Source: LMUY01 sp965199555 (lineage in GTDB: Bacteria > Pseudomonadota > Alphaproteobacteria > Acetobacterales > Acetobacteraceae). Taken from it: a stretch of 64,000 bases of DNA. The notes beneath the pieces were generated by a model that searched no databases, was not told the origin of the DNA, and saw only the letters and a list, made by a program, of their open reading frames with translations. Location of the stretch: assembly GCA_965199555.1 (NCBI GenBank), contig CBDASJ010000006.1:682001-746000 (forward strand), in the 5' to 3' direction. Every line of letters starts with the position of its first letter. Positions within the stretch are counted from its first letter, which is position 1. The translations under genes were made by a program, and so were the position numbers. This document shows, piece after piece, positions 24,058 through 33,170 of this stretch.

Positions 24058-26454
24058 TTAATCATCGTCGTTCGTCCGCCGCACCAGGATCTCGCGCTTG
24101 CCGGCGTGGTTGGCCGGGGTGATGATCCCCTCCTTCTCCATTTGCTCGATCAGCTTGGCGGCGCGATTGTAGCCGATCGCAAGGTGCCGCTGGATGAACG
24201 ACGTGCTGGCCTTGCCCTCGCGCGCCACCACCGCCACCGCCTGGTCGAACAGGGATTTCTCGCCCTCGCTCGCCCCGGCGATGCCGCTCATCGCCGGCGC
24301 TTCCTCGTCGTCCGGCGGCTCCGTCACCTCGTCCAGGTAGGCGGGTTCGCCCTGCTCGCGCAGGAAGGCCACGACGTCCTCCACCTCCTTGTCGGTGACG
24401 AACGGGCCGTGCACGCGGCCGATGCGGCCGCCGCCCTGCATGTAGAGCATGTCGCCCTGGCCCAGCAGCTGCTCCGCCCCCTGCTCGCCCAGGATGGTGC
24501 GGCTGTCGAACTTGCTGATCACGGTGAAGGAGATGCGGGTCGGGAAGTTGGCCTTGATGGTGCCGGTGATCACGTCCACGGACGGCCGCTGCGTCGCCAT
24601 TACCACGTGGATGCCGGCCGCGCGGGCCATCTGCGCCAGGCGCTGCACCGCGGCCTCGATCTCCTTGCCGGCGACCATCATCAGGTCGGCCATTTCGTCG
24701 ATCACCACCACCAGGAAGGGCAGCTTCTCTAGGGCGAGCGGATGTTCCTCGAAGATCGGCTTGCCGGTTTCCGCGTCGAAGCCGGTTTGCACGCGCCGGG
24801 TGACCACCTCACCGCGGGCGCTGGCTTCCTCCACCCGCTCGTTGTAGCCGCCGACGTTGCGCACGCCGAGCTGGCTCATCGCGCGGTAGCGCCGCTCCAT
24901 CTCCCGCACGGTCCATTTCAGCGCCGTCACCGCCTTGGCCGGCTCCGTCACCACGGGCGCCATCAGATGCGGGATGCCGTCGTACACCGACAGTTCCAGC
25001 ATCTTCGGATCGATCAGGATCAGCCGGCATTGATCGGGGCTGAGCCGGTACAACAGGCTCAGGATCATCGCGTTGATGCCCACCGACTTGCCGGAGCCGG
25101 TGGTGCCGGCCACCAGCAAGTGCGGCATGCGCGCCAGATCGGCCAGGATCGGCTCGCCGCCGATATCCTTGCCCAGGGCCAGCGCCAAACGGCCGGGATG
25201 CTTTTCCCACGCGTCGGAGCCGAGCAGTTCGGACAGGAACACGGTTTCCCGCTTGGCGTTCGGCACCTCGATGCCGATGACGTTGCGGCCGGGCACGGTG
25301 GCGATGCGCACCGCGGTGACGGACATGGAGCGCGCCACGTCGTCCGCCAGCCCGATCACCCGGGCGGAGCGGATGCCCGGCGCCGGCTCCAGCTCGTACA
25401 GCGTGACGACCGGGCCGGGGCGGATTTCCCGGATGGCGCCTTGCACGCCGTACTCGTCCAGCACGGATTCCAGCAGCCGGGCGTTGTTCTGCAGCGACTC
25501 CTCGCTGGGGCCGGCATTGGCGCGCGGCGGGGCGGCCTTCAGCAACGACAACGGCGGCATGCGCCAGTTGCCCGGCGTCGCTTCCGGCAGCGGCAGGCTT
25601 GGCTGGTGCGTCGGCGCTGATTTGCGCAGCGGCAAGCTGATGCGGGGGCGCGCCGCCGGCACGGCCACCGGCTCCGCAGCGGGTGATTTCGCCACCGCCG
25701 GCTCCGGGGGTGCGGCAAGTGCCGCGGGACGCGGCCGCAGCGACGGCTCGGCCGGCCGCGCGACGGGCGGTTCGACCCTCGGCGCGCGCCGCAGCAGGCG
25801 CAGCGGCGCCATCAGCCTCGGCAGCACGCCGACCGCACGCCGCCCCTGCACGATCGACCCGCCGGCAACCCGGCCCGCCGCCCGCCATTCCCCGGCGGAC
25901 AACCCCAGCGCGGCCCAGAACAGCGCCGCCCCCAGGGCGATCCCGAGCAGCAGGGCGATCCCGGCGCCGAGCGGCCCCAGCGCCCCCTGCGCATAGGACG
26001 CGACGGACTGCGCCAGCACGCGGCCGATCGCGCCGCCCGGCCCGGCCTCGCTCGGCCACGGCGCCGCGGCCGGCACGGCGGCCGCCAGCGCCGCCAGCAC
26101 CGGCAGTGCGCCCACCGTGCTGGCCAAGCGGGCGGCGAAGCTGCCAAGCCCGCGATGGGAGGCGATCCGCCACGCCCAGGCAAGCGCCACGATCCCCGGC
26201 AGCACGGCGGCCACGCCAAAGCTTTGCAGCAGCAGATCCGCCGCCATGGAGCCGACCGGCCCGGCCAGGTTGGTCGGCGGGCGGGACGTTGCCGTGTTCA
26301 ACGAGGGATCGAGCGGGTTGTAGCAGGCCAGCGCCACCAGCAGCGCCACACCGCCCACCCCCAGCACCAGCCCGCCCAGCTCCGCAAGGCGGCGGGTGAC
26401 CAAGGTGCGGATGGCGGGAGAAGCGAGCAGGCGTGCCGGAGCAGCGGCGGACAT
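24058..26454 (-). CDS. ftsK: DNA translocase FtsK
   Basis: A 798-residue FtsK/SpoIIIE-type translocase that couples chromosome segregation to division. The N-terminus carries about four membrane segments (from about residue 27 to 190). A Pro/Ala-rich linker (about 215-300) follows, then the motor: ATPGNWRMPPLSLL and the alpha/beta domains with Walker A VAGTTGSGKSVGINAMI, Walker B RLILIDPKMLELSVYDGIPH, and MATQRPSVDVITGTIKANFP. The C-terminal winged-helix gamma domain (SFIQRHLAIGYNRAAKLIEQ) would read KOPS sequences. Length and domains are complete. Confidence 0.96.
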   Translation of the reverse strand: MSAAAPARLLASPAIRTLVTRRLAELGGLVLGVGGVALLVALACYNPLDPSLNTATSRPPTNLAGPVGSMAADLLLQSFGVAAVLPGIVALAWAWRIASHRGLGSFAARLASTVGALPVLAALAAAVPAAAPWPSEAGPGGAIGRVLAQSVASYAQGALGPLGAGIALLLGIALGAALFWAALGLSAGEWRAAGRVAGGSIVQGRRAVGVLPRLMAPLRLLRRAPRVEPPVARPAEPSLRPRPAALAAPPEPAVAKSPAAEPVAVPAARPRISLPLRKSAPTHQPSLPLPEATPGNWRMPPLSLLKAAPPRANAGPSEESLQNNARLLESVLDEYGVQGAIREIRPGPVVTLYELEPAPGIRSARVIGLADDVARSMSVTAVRIATVPGRNVIGIEVPNAKRETVFLSELLGSDAWEKHPGRLALALGKDIGGEPILADLARMPHLLVAGTTGSGKSVGINAMILSLLYRLSPDQCRLILIDPKMLELSVYDGIPHLMAPVVTEPAKAVTALKWTVREMERRYRAMSQLGVRNVGGYNERVEEASARGEVVTRRVQTGFDAETGKPIFEEHPLALEKLPFLVVVIDEMADLMMVAGKEIEAAVQRLAQMARAAGIHVVMATQRPSVDVITGTIKANFPTRISFTVISKFDSRTILGEQGAEQLLGQGDMLYMQGGGRIGRVHGPFVTDKEVEDVVAFLREQGEPAYLDEVTEPPDDEEAPAMSGIAGASEGEKSLFDQAVAVVAREGKASTSFIQRHLAIGYNRAAKLIEQMEKEGIITPANHAGKREILVRRTNDDD

Positions 26455-26578
26455 GCGTCAGGAGGTCCCAGGCTGGTTCATGCGAGACGCGAGCTATAGC
26501 CGGGAAACGACGCATCCAGAATGGAAAAGGGGTGCGACACGCTTGCCGCACCCCCTTGCGTGGCCAATCTGCCGCGGT

Positions 26579-27985
26579 TCAGTTGATGGTTTCGCCGTGC
26601 AGAACGATATCCAGGCCCTCCATCTCCTGGTCGCGGGTCACGCGCAGGCCGATCACCGCGTCGATCAGCTTGAGCAGGATGAAGGACACCACGCCGCTCC
26701 ACACCAGGGTGATCACCACCGCCTCGGCCTGCTTGAGCAACTGCTCGGTGCCGCCCACCACGCCGGCCGGGCTGGCGTCGGTGGCCGACAAGGGGCCATA
26801 GGCGAACACCCCGGTCAGCAGCGCGCCGACGATGCCGCCGATGCCGTGCACGCCCCAGGTGTCCAGGCTGTCGTCGTAGCCCAGCATGTGCTTCAGCCCG
26901 GTCGCCGACCAGAAACAGACCACGCCCGCCACCACGCCGATGATCAGCGCCGGTCCGGGCAGCACGAAGCCGCTGGCAGGGGTGATCGCCACCAACCCGG
27001 CCACCGCGCCGGAGATGATGCCCAGCACGGACGGTTTGCCCTTGGTCACCCACTCCGCGAACATCCAGCCGAGTGCCGCCGCCGCCGTGGCGATCTGCGT
27101 CGCCGTCATCGCCATGCCGGCGCGGCCGTTGGCGCCCACCGCCGACCCGGCGTTGAAGCCGAACCAGCCGACCCAAAGCAGGGAGGCGCCGATCATCGCG
27201 TAGGTGAGATTATAGGGCGCCATGTTGTCGTGCCCGTAGCCTACCCGCTTGCCCAGCACGAGCGCGCAGACCAGGCCTGCCACACCCGCGTTGATGTGCA
27301 CCACCGTGCCACCGGCGAAGTCGATGGCGCCGATGGTGGTGCCGACGATGCCGGTGGCGCTCCACACCACGTGGGCGATCGGGCAGTAGACCACCAGCGA
27401 CCACAGCACCATGAACACGCACATGGCGCTGAACTTCATGCGGTCGGCGAACGCCCCGGCGATCAGCGCCGGGGTGATGATCGCGAAGGTCATCTGGTAC
27501 ATCATGTAAACGGTCTCGGGGATCGTCAGCACGGTCGGGTTATCGGACCCGGCGCCCAGGGTGAACGGGACGTCCACGCCCTTGGCGATGTGGCTGGCAA
27601 TGCCGTTCAGGAACACGCGGGAAAAGTCGCCGATATAGGGCGCGGTGGCGCCCGTGCCGTTGGTGAAGGCCAGGCTGTAGCCGGCGACCATCCACACGAT
27701 GGTAATCAGGCAGCACACGGCGAAGGACTGCATCAGCGTGGCCAGCACGTTCTTCTTGCGCACCATGCCGGCATAGAACAGGGCCAGGCCCGGCACCGTC
27801 ATCATCAGCACCAGCGCCGTGCTGGCCAGCATCCAGGCGGTGTCGCCGGTGTCGATGCCGGGGGTCGGTGTGGCGGGGGCGGCGGTCGTGCCGGGGGCCG
27901 CGGTGGGCGCGGCAACCTGGGCCCAGGCCGCCCCGGCCATCAGGAGGGTGGACAGCCCGGCAGCCGGGGCAAGGAGACGCTTCAT
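26579..27985 (-). CDS. amtB: Ammonium transporter AmtB
   Basis: A 468-residue ammonium channel of the Amt/Mep/Rh family, with a signal peptide and 11 predicted membrane segments. From ATG 27985: MKRLLAPAAGLSTLLMAGA then AWA, cleavage expected before Q. Landmarks are TAWMLASTALVLMMTVPGLALF, YAGMVRKKNVLATLMQS, the FAGGTVVHINAGVAGLV helix with a pore His, and DDSLDTWGVHGIGGIVGALLTG with the second pore His. ATG 28003, which overlaps the glnK stop, would add six residues, but AAGGA stands 10 nt before 27985 and favours it. Co-transcribed with glnK; GlnK would block the channel when nitrogen is plentiful. Confidence 0.95.
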   Translation of the reverse strand: MKRLLAPAAGLSTLLMAGAAWAQVAAPTAAPGTTAAPATPTPGIDTGDTAWMLASTALVLMMTVPGLALFYAGMVRKKNVLATLMQSFAVCCLITIVWMVAGYSLAFTNGTGATAPYIGDFSRVFLNGIASHIAKGVDVPFTLGAGSDNPTVLTIPETVYMMYQMTFAIITPALIAGAFADRMKFSAMCVFMVLWSLVVYCPIAHVVWSATGIVGTTIGAIDFAGGTVVHINAGVAGLVCALVLGKRVGYGHDNMAPYNLTYAMIGASLLWVGWFGFNAGSAVGANGRAGMAMTATQIATAAAALGWMFAEWVTKGKPSVLGIISGAVAGLVAITPASGFVLPGPALIIGVVAGVVCFWSATGLKHMLGYDDSLDTWGVHGIGGIVGALLTGVFAYGPLSATDASPAGVVGGTEQLLKQAEAVVITLVWSGVVSFILLKLIDAVIGLRVTRDQEMEGLDIVLHGETIN

Positions 27986-27999
27986 TCCGGTAAGATCCT

Positions 28000-28338
28000 T
28001 CATAGTGCTTCGGCGTCGACCTCGCCCGTGCGGATCCGCACGGCGCGTTCCAGGTCCAGGACGAAAATTTTGCCGTCGCCGATCTTGCCGGTCTGGCCGG
28101 CCTTCATGATCGCCTCGACCACCTGCTCGGCCAGGTCGGCGCGCACCGCGACCTCGATCTTCACCTTCGGCAGGAAATTGACGTGGTATTCCGCGCCCCG
28201 ATAGATTTCCGTCTGGCCCTTCTGGCGGCCGAACCCCTTGACCTCCGATACGGTCAAACCCTGCACCCCGAGCGGCGTGAGCGCTTCGCGCACGTCGTCC
28301 AGCTTGAAGGGTTTGATGATCGCCATGATAAGCTTCAT
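28000..28338 (-). CDS. glnK: PII signal protein GlnK
   Basis: A 112-residue trimeric PII protein that senses 2-oxoglutarate and ATP/ADP and regulates AmtB and nitrogen genes. MKLIMAIIKPFKLDDVREAL opens the protein. The T-loop carries the uridylylation site Y51 in TEIYRGAEYHVNF, and TGKIGDGKIFVLDLERAVRIRTGE is the PII C-terminal signature. It is the first gene of glnK-amtB. A sigma-54-like element lies about 67 nt upstream, consistent with nitrogen control by NtrC. Confidence 0.96.
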   Translation of the reverse strand: MKLIMAIIKPFKLDDVREALTPLGVQGLTVSEVKGFGRQKGQTEIYRGAEYHVNFLPKVKIEVAVRADLAEQVVEAIMKAGQTGKIGDGKIFVLDLERAVRIRTGEVDAEAL

Positions 28339-28404
28339 CGCCGTCCTCGCTTGCCTGTTCGGCGTCGGGCGCCCGTTGGTGACCGACGTTACCGGGCTGC
28401 GCTA

Positions 28405-28420
28405 AACAAGAAGCGTGCCG
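28405..28420 (-). promoter_or_regulatory. Candidate sigma-54 promoter of glnK-amtB
   Basis: On the minus strand the sequence CGGCACG-CTTC-TTGTT matches the sigma-54 consensus TGGCACG-N4-TTGCW with two mismatches and the exact spacing between the -24 and -12 elements. Transcription would start near 28395, giving a leader of about 57 nt before the glnK ATG. Nitrogen-regulated glnK-amtB operons commonly use sigma-54; no NtrC sites were identified by eye. Confidence 0.5.
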
Positions 28421-28548
28421 GCCCCATCTGCATGGCGCGATCGGCGTTCGACGCCGGCTGATGGCGGTTTGGGCATACAGGCGTGCGGCCTGCCGTCCCG
28501 GTAGGCGCGATGGCGTGCCTAAACAACAGGCAGTCTAGGAGGATGACC

Positions 28549-29745
28549 GTGCTCGAAGCCGATGTGTGCGTGGTGGGGGCCGGGCCGGTCGGGGCGGCGT
28601 TGGCCTGCAGCCTGGCGGCGGGCGGGATGCGCGTCGCAGTGGTGGACCGCGCGGCGTTGCCGCCCATGGAACACCCCGCCTTCGACGGCCGCGCCTATGC
28701 GATCGCCGCCGGGTCCCGCCAGATGCTGGAGGAGGCGGGGGTATGGGCGCGCCTGCCCTTCATCCCTTGCCCGATCCTGGACATCCGGGTGTCCGACGGG
28801 CGCATCGGCCGCCCGGCCTCGCCCCTGTTCCTGCATTTCGACCATGCGGAGGCCGGGGCCGGGCCGTTCGGCTGGATGGTGGAAGCGCGCAGCCTGCGCG
28901 TGGCGCTGAACGCGCAACTGCACGCGCTGGGCAGCGGCCTGGTGTTCGCCCCGGCGGAGGCGACCGTCAGCCGCTCGGCGGACGCGGCGGTGGTGCAGGT
29001 GGCCGGCGGCCCGGCGATCCGCTGCCGCCTGGTGGTAGCGGCTGAGGGGCGGGAGTCGCCGCTGCGGACGCAGGCCGGCATCGCCGTATCCCGCCTGGGC
29101 TACCGGCAGCAGGGCATCGTCACGGCGGTGTCGCACGAGCGTCCGCATGGCGGCACGGCGTTGGAGCATTTCCTGCCCGCCGGCCCGTTCGCGCAACTGC
29201 CGATGACCGGCACCGCCGACTTCCCCAACCTGTCCGCCGTGGTCTGGACCGAGGCGGCCGCCCTGGCGCCCCGCATGATGGCGCTGGACGACGCCGCCTT
29301 CGGGCGGGAGATCGCGCGCCGTTTGGGCGACCACTTGGGTGCCGTGCGCCCCGTGGGGCGGCGGTGGCTGTACAAGCTGGGCGCGCTGCACGCCCACCGC
29401 TACACCGCCGAGCGCCTGGCGCTGGTGGGCGACGCCGCGCACGGCATCCACCCGATCGCCGGCCAGGGCCTCAACCTCGGCTTGCGGGACGTGATCGCGC
29501 TGGGTGGTTTGATCCGCGACGCCGTCGCGGCTGGCACGGACCCGGGCGAGCCGGCCCTGCTCGCCCGCTACCAGGCAACGCGCCGCCCGGCGAACCTGCT
29601 GATGCTCGGCGCGACCCATGCGCTGGACCGGCTGTTCTCCACCGACAACCCGGTGGTGCGGCTCGCGCGGGATGCCGGCATCGCGGGCGTGCACCGCATG
29701 CCATCGCTCAAGCGCCTGTTCATGCGCCAGGCGATGGGGGCGTAG
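28549..29745 (+). CDS. UbiH/UbiF-family FAD-dependent hydroxylase (ubiquinone biosynthesis)
   Basis: A flavoprotein mono-oxygenase of about 398 residues that probably hydroxylates the ubiquinone ring precursor. Motifs are ADVCVVGAGPVGAALACSLA (FAD Rossmann), DGRAYAIAAGSRQMLEEAG (UbiH/VisC region), ESPLRTQAGI and the second FAD motif RLALVGDAAHGIHPIAGQGLN followed by LGLRDV. Start choice: AGGAGG at 28537-28542 abuts ATG 28543 with no spacing, but is 6 nt from GTG 28549, so GTG 28549 is more likely. Which ring position is hydroxylated cannot be told; alphaproteobacterial homologues vary in regioselectivity. Confidence 0.88.
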   Translation: MLEADVCVVGAGPVGAALACSLAAGGMRVAVVDRAALPPMEHPAFDGRAYAIAAGSRQMLEEAGVWARLPFIPCPILDIRVSDGRIGRPASPLFLHFDHAEAGAGPFGWMVEARSLRVALNAQLHALGSGLVFAPAEATVSRSADAAVVQVAGGPAIRCRLVVAAEGRESPLRTQAGIAVSRLGYRQQGIVTAVSHERPHGGTALEHFLPAGPFAQLPMTGTADFPNLSAVVWTEAAALAPRMMALDDAAFGREIARRLGDHLGAVRPVGRRWLYKLGALHAHRYTAERLALVGDAAHGIHPIAGQGLNLGLRDVIALGGLIRDAVAAGTDPGEPALLARYQATRRPANLLMLGATHALDRLFSTDNPVVRLARDAGIAGVHRMPSLKRLFMRQAMGA

Positions 29746-29913
29746 CGCCTTACATCAAACCACCTGCTGAGAACCTGGTTTGGCGATTGCGGAACGGCTG
29801 CTTACGACCTCAAAACAGACGCCCGCCGTCCTCGCAACGGCACCTCGCCTTTCCTGGAAACGATGGTGTTTTGGGAAAGTAAGCTTGGACCTACGGTACA
29901 TTGGGATACAGCA

Positions 29914-30808
29914 TCATGCCAACGCGGCAAGTCGGTCGCGCAGCCAGTTCTGTGCCGGGTGGGTAGTCGTCCGTTCGTGCCAGATACTGGCGATGACGAA
30001 GCCAGGTATGGTGAGCGGCGGTTCCAGCACCTGCACCCGATCCGACCAGCCTTCTGCGATCCGGCGCGGGATCAGCGCGATCATGTCGGACCGGGATACC
30101 ACCTCCGGCACGATCAGGAAGCCTGACGTGGACAAGGCGACGGTGCGGCGGCGGCCGATCGCCTCAAGCGCCGCGTCGGCAGGCCCGGCAAAACCGCCAC
30201 CCTGAGGTGATACGACGACGTGGTCCAGCGCGCAGAACACGTCCAGGCCAAGACCGCTCTTGCACGCCTGGATGCCCTCGTCGCGCGATGACCGCGTAAT
30301 CCTCCTCGTAGAGTCGACGCTGGCGCATCGCCGCCGGCGCGTGTTCAGGCGCCGCCAAGGCCAGGTCCACCTCACCACGCTCCAATTGCGTGGAGAGTGC
30401 CATCACGTCGAGCGCCCGCCACGCGATGCGGATCATCGGCGCCTCGGCCCGCAACGCGACCGAGAAACGCGCCAGCAGCGCATACTGGACGTAGTCGCTC
30501 GCCGCGATCACCAGGGTTGCCTGCATGGTCTCCGGATCAATCGGTGCCCCTTGCTCGACCACGCGGCGGACACTCTCCAGCGCCTCGTGCAGTGGCTGCA
30601 TCAGCTCGAGTGCCCGCTGGGTCAGCACCATCCCGCGCTGAGCCGGGATCAGGAGCGGATCGCCGAGTGCATCGCGAAGTCTTGCCAGCCGTGCCGACAA
30701 GGCCGGCTGACTGAGGTTCAGCCGGCGCGCGGCGTGTGTGACGTTGCGCTCCGCAAGCAAGGCTTCGAGCGTCACGAGCAGTCCGAGATCGAGGTTCCTG
30801 GTATCCAT
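29914..30808 (-). pseudogene. LysR-type transcriptional regulator, single frameshift
   Basis: The N-terminal part (start 30808, MDTRNLDLGLLVTLEALLAE) holds the winged-helix motif RNVTHAARRLNLSQPALSARL and the first half of the effector domain. After YAVIARRGHPGV near 30265 the frame is lost. The C-terminal half continues in another frame as SGLGLDVFCALDHVVVSPQG down to the stop at 29914 (ending NWLRDRLAALA). Total length is 3n+1, so a single extra base near 30264 explains it. Restored, the protein would be about 297 residues, normal for LysR. The gene is divergent from the MFS-dehydrogenase-quinone reductase operon 57 nt away, the usual layout for a LysR and its target. Confidence 0.8.
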
Positions 30809-30865
30809 CGTGTCGATAACGGCACGCAAAGGGTTAAATTTCAATGCCCAAGGCGGCTGCGTCAT

Positions 30866-32137
30866 ATGATTCAGGAGCGGGCTGGATCCCGTGACACTCC
30901 AATCGACAGCACGGATACCAACTTGCCCAAAGCGACCTCCCTGGCATTACCACCCGGCTCATCGATCGCCTTCCCGCTGCTCGCGATCACCCTGTTCCTG
31001 TTCTTCGTATCGGCCAGTGTGCCCTCCCCGTTGTTCGTCGTGTTCCAGGGGCGGTGGGGATTCTCCTCGGGCATGCTGACGCTCGCGTTCAGCATCTACT
31101 CGCTGGTGCTGCTGGTCACGCTGCTCGTGGCCGGGTCGCTCTCCGATCATCTGGGCCGCAAGCCGGTGATCGTCGCGGCACTGACCATACAAGTCGCATC
31201 CATGGCCCTCTTCCTGACGGCGGACGGCATTGGCGGATTGCTGGTCGCCCGGATCGTCCAGGGGCTGTCCATGGGGGTGGTCAACGGCGCGCTCTCCGCT
31301 GCGGTGATCGAGGCGGCGCCCCCGGCTCGAAAGGCGCTCGGCAGCTTGCTGACCAGCGTCTCGCCCCTGGCCGGTCTCGCAACGGGTGCCCTCGCCACTG
31401 GTGCCCTGCTTGGGGTGACGAACCAGGCGGAAATCTGGGCATTTGGATTGCTGGGCGGGCTGTTTTGCCTGGGCGCAGTGTCGGTTGTTCTAATTCCCGA
31501 AACGGCAAGCCGGGTACCCGGTCTGCTCCGGTCCATGGTGCCAAGCGTGCATGTCGCCCGGGCGGCGCGGCACGGCTTCATGCGTGGCTTGCCCCTGCTC
31601 CTATCCATCTGGGCGCTGTGCGGCTTCGTCATCGCGCTTGGGCCGTCGCTGCTGCGCACCGTCTTCGCGGTCAACAGCGGACTGCTGAACGGTGCCACCG
31701 TCGCCGTGCTCTGCGGAGCCGGCGCCGCATCCTCGCTCCTGATGCGGGGGCAGCCACCTGGGCGCATGGCGGTGTTGGGCATGGCGGCGGTGACAGCCGG
31801 GGTTGGCCTGCTTCTCGTGGCAATTGGTACAGGCACCCTGGCGCTGTTCTTCGTTGGCAGCGCGGTCGCCGGTGCCGGGCTGGGAACCTCGTTCAGCGGC
31901 CTCATCCAATCGTTGGTGCCGCTCACCCCGGTGCACGAGCGCGCCGAACTCTTCGCGGCGATCTTCCTGGTCACCTACCTGTCCCTGGCCGTCCCGCCCA
32001 TCGCCGCCGGCTTTGCCGTTCCGCTCACTGGCTTCCTGGGCACCACCCAGGCCTATCTCGGCGCCGTCCTGATCGTGTCGGCGACCGCAACCGTCCTGCA
32101 ATGGCTGCCCTCGCGCGGCCGAGGAGTACTCGCATGA
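30866..32137 (+). CDS. Major facilitator superfamily transporter
   Basis: A 423-residue membrane transporter with about 12 hydrophobic segments. The MFS motif A appears as GSLSDHLGRKPVIVAAL, and GLLVARIVQGLSMGVVNGAL is the typical fourth helix. Substrate unknown; probably an efflux carrier because it is grouped with two oxidoreductases under a LysR regulator. The start is uncertain. ATG 30866 follows the short divergent spacer, but a TTG at 30923 would remove a polar 19-residue leader. The stop overlaps the next start (ATGA). Confidence 0.85.
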   Translation: MIQERAGSRDTPIDSTDTNLPKATSLALPPGSSIAFPLLAITLFLFFVSASVPSPLFVVFQGRWGFSSGMLTLAFSIYSLVLLVTLLVAGSLSDHLGRKPVIVAALTIQVASMALFLTADGIGGLLVARIVQGLSMGVVNGALSAAVIEAAPPARKALGSLLTSVSPLAGLATGALATGALLGVTNQAEIWAFGLLGGLFCLGAVSVVLIPETASRVPGLLRSMVPSVHVARAARHGFMRGLPLLLSIWALCGFVIALGPSLLRTVFAVNSGLLNGATVAVLCGAGAASSLLMRGQPPGRMAVLGMAAVTAGVGLLLVAIGTGTLALFFVGSAVAGAGLGTSFSGLIQSLVPLTPVHERAELFAAIFLVTYLSLAVPPIAAGFAVPLTGFLGTTQAYLGAVLIVSATATVLQWLPSRGRGVLA

Positions 32138-33141
32138 AGGCCATCCAGGCTCATCCGCAGCAAGGGCTCGACGGCCTGACGTTGGTGGACCTCCCCGATC
32201 CCGGCACTCCCGGACCGCACGCCATTCGCGTGCGCGTTCATGCCACCTCTCTGAACTTCCACGACCTGGGCGTGGTGACGGGACGGCTGCCGGCCGCCGA
32301 TGGACGCATCCCCATGGCGGATGGCGCCGGGGTGGTGGAGGCGGTCGGATCCGAGGTCACGGAGTTCAGGCCCGGCGACCATGTCGTATCCACCTTCTTC
32401 CCGACCTGGCTGGACGGTGAGGCCACCCTCGCCGACTTCGCCACCACGCCGGGCGACGGGATCGACGGCTATGCCCGGGAGGTCGTGGTGGCACCGGCCA
32501 CGTCCTTTACGCGCGCGCCGGCCGGCTGGAGCCACGCCGCCGCCGCGACCCTGACCACGGCCGGGGTGACCGCCTGGCGCGCCCTGGTGGTCAACGGCGG
32601 CTTGAAGGTTGGGGACAGCGTGCTGGTGCTCGGCACGGGTGGGGTCTCAATCTTCGCGTTGCAGATCGCGCGGGCCATGGGGGCCACGGTGATCGCGACC
32701 TCCTCCTCCGACGAGAAGCTGGAGCGGCTTCGCACGATGGGCGCCGCGCACGGCATCAACTACCGCCGGGACGAGAACTGGGGCGATCGGGTGAGGGAGC
32801 TGACCGGCGGCACCGGCGTGGATCACGTCGTTGAAGTGGGTGGCCCGGGCACGCTGGCGCAGTCGATCAGGGCCGCGCGCGTCGGCGGCCACATCTCGCT
32901 GATCGGCGTCCTGACCGGGAGGGCGGGCGCTGTGCCGACGGCCATGCTCATGGCCCGGCAACAGCGCCTCCAAGGCCTGATCGTCGGCAGCCGCCGTCAT
33001 CAATTGGACCTGATCCGCGGCATCGACGCCGTCCATGGCCACCCGGTGATCGACCGCTCCTTTCCTCTGGCCGAGATCGTGGACGCTTTCCGGTTCCAGG
33101 AGTCAGGCGGCCATTTCGGCAAGATCGTCGTCGAATTCTGA
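32134..33141 (+). CDS. Zinc-type/quinone-oxidoreductase-like alcohol dehydrogenase (MDR)
   Basis: A 335-residue medium-chain dehydrogenase/reductase. The GroES-like N-terminal domain (HAIRVRVHATSLNFHDLGVV, IPMADGAGVVEAVGSEV) lacks the Cys of the catalytic zinc site at the usual place (NFHD instead of a Cys), which favours a zinc-independent quinone-reductase-like or enoyl-reductase-like type. The Rossmann domain has VLVLGTGGVSIFALQIARAM and VDHVVEVGGPGTLAQS. ATG 32134 overlaps the MFS stop. Physiological substrate unknown. Confidence 0.87.
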   Translation: MKAIQAHPQQGLDGLTLVDLPDPGTPGPHAIRVRVHATSLNFHDLGVVTGRLPAADGRIPMADGAGVVEAVGSEVTEFRPGDHVVSTFFPTWLDGEATLADFATTPGDGIDGYAREVVVAPATSFTRAPAGWSHAAAATLTTAGVTAWRALVVNGGLKVGDSVLVLGTGGVSIFALQIARAMGATVIATSSSDEKLERLRTMGAAHGINYRRDENWGDRVRELTGGTGVDHVVEVGGPGTLAQSIRAARVGGHISLIGVLTGRAGAVPTAMLMARQQRLQGLIVGSRRHQLDLIRGIDAVHGHPVIDRSFPLAEIVDAFRFQESGGHFGKIVVEF

Positions 33142-33170
33142 CAAGCCCCGACCAGCAGGAACAGACCACC

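Noticed and set aside
26396..28204. 602-codon plus-strand open frame over amtB-glnK
   Set aside because: Antisense shadow of amtB and glnK; His/Gly/Arg/Gln-rich without any domain.
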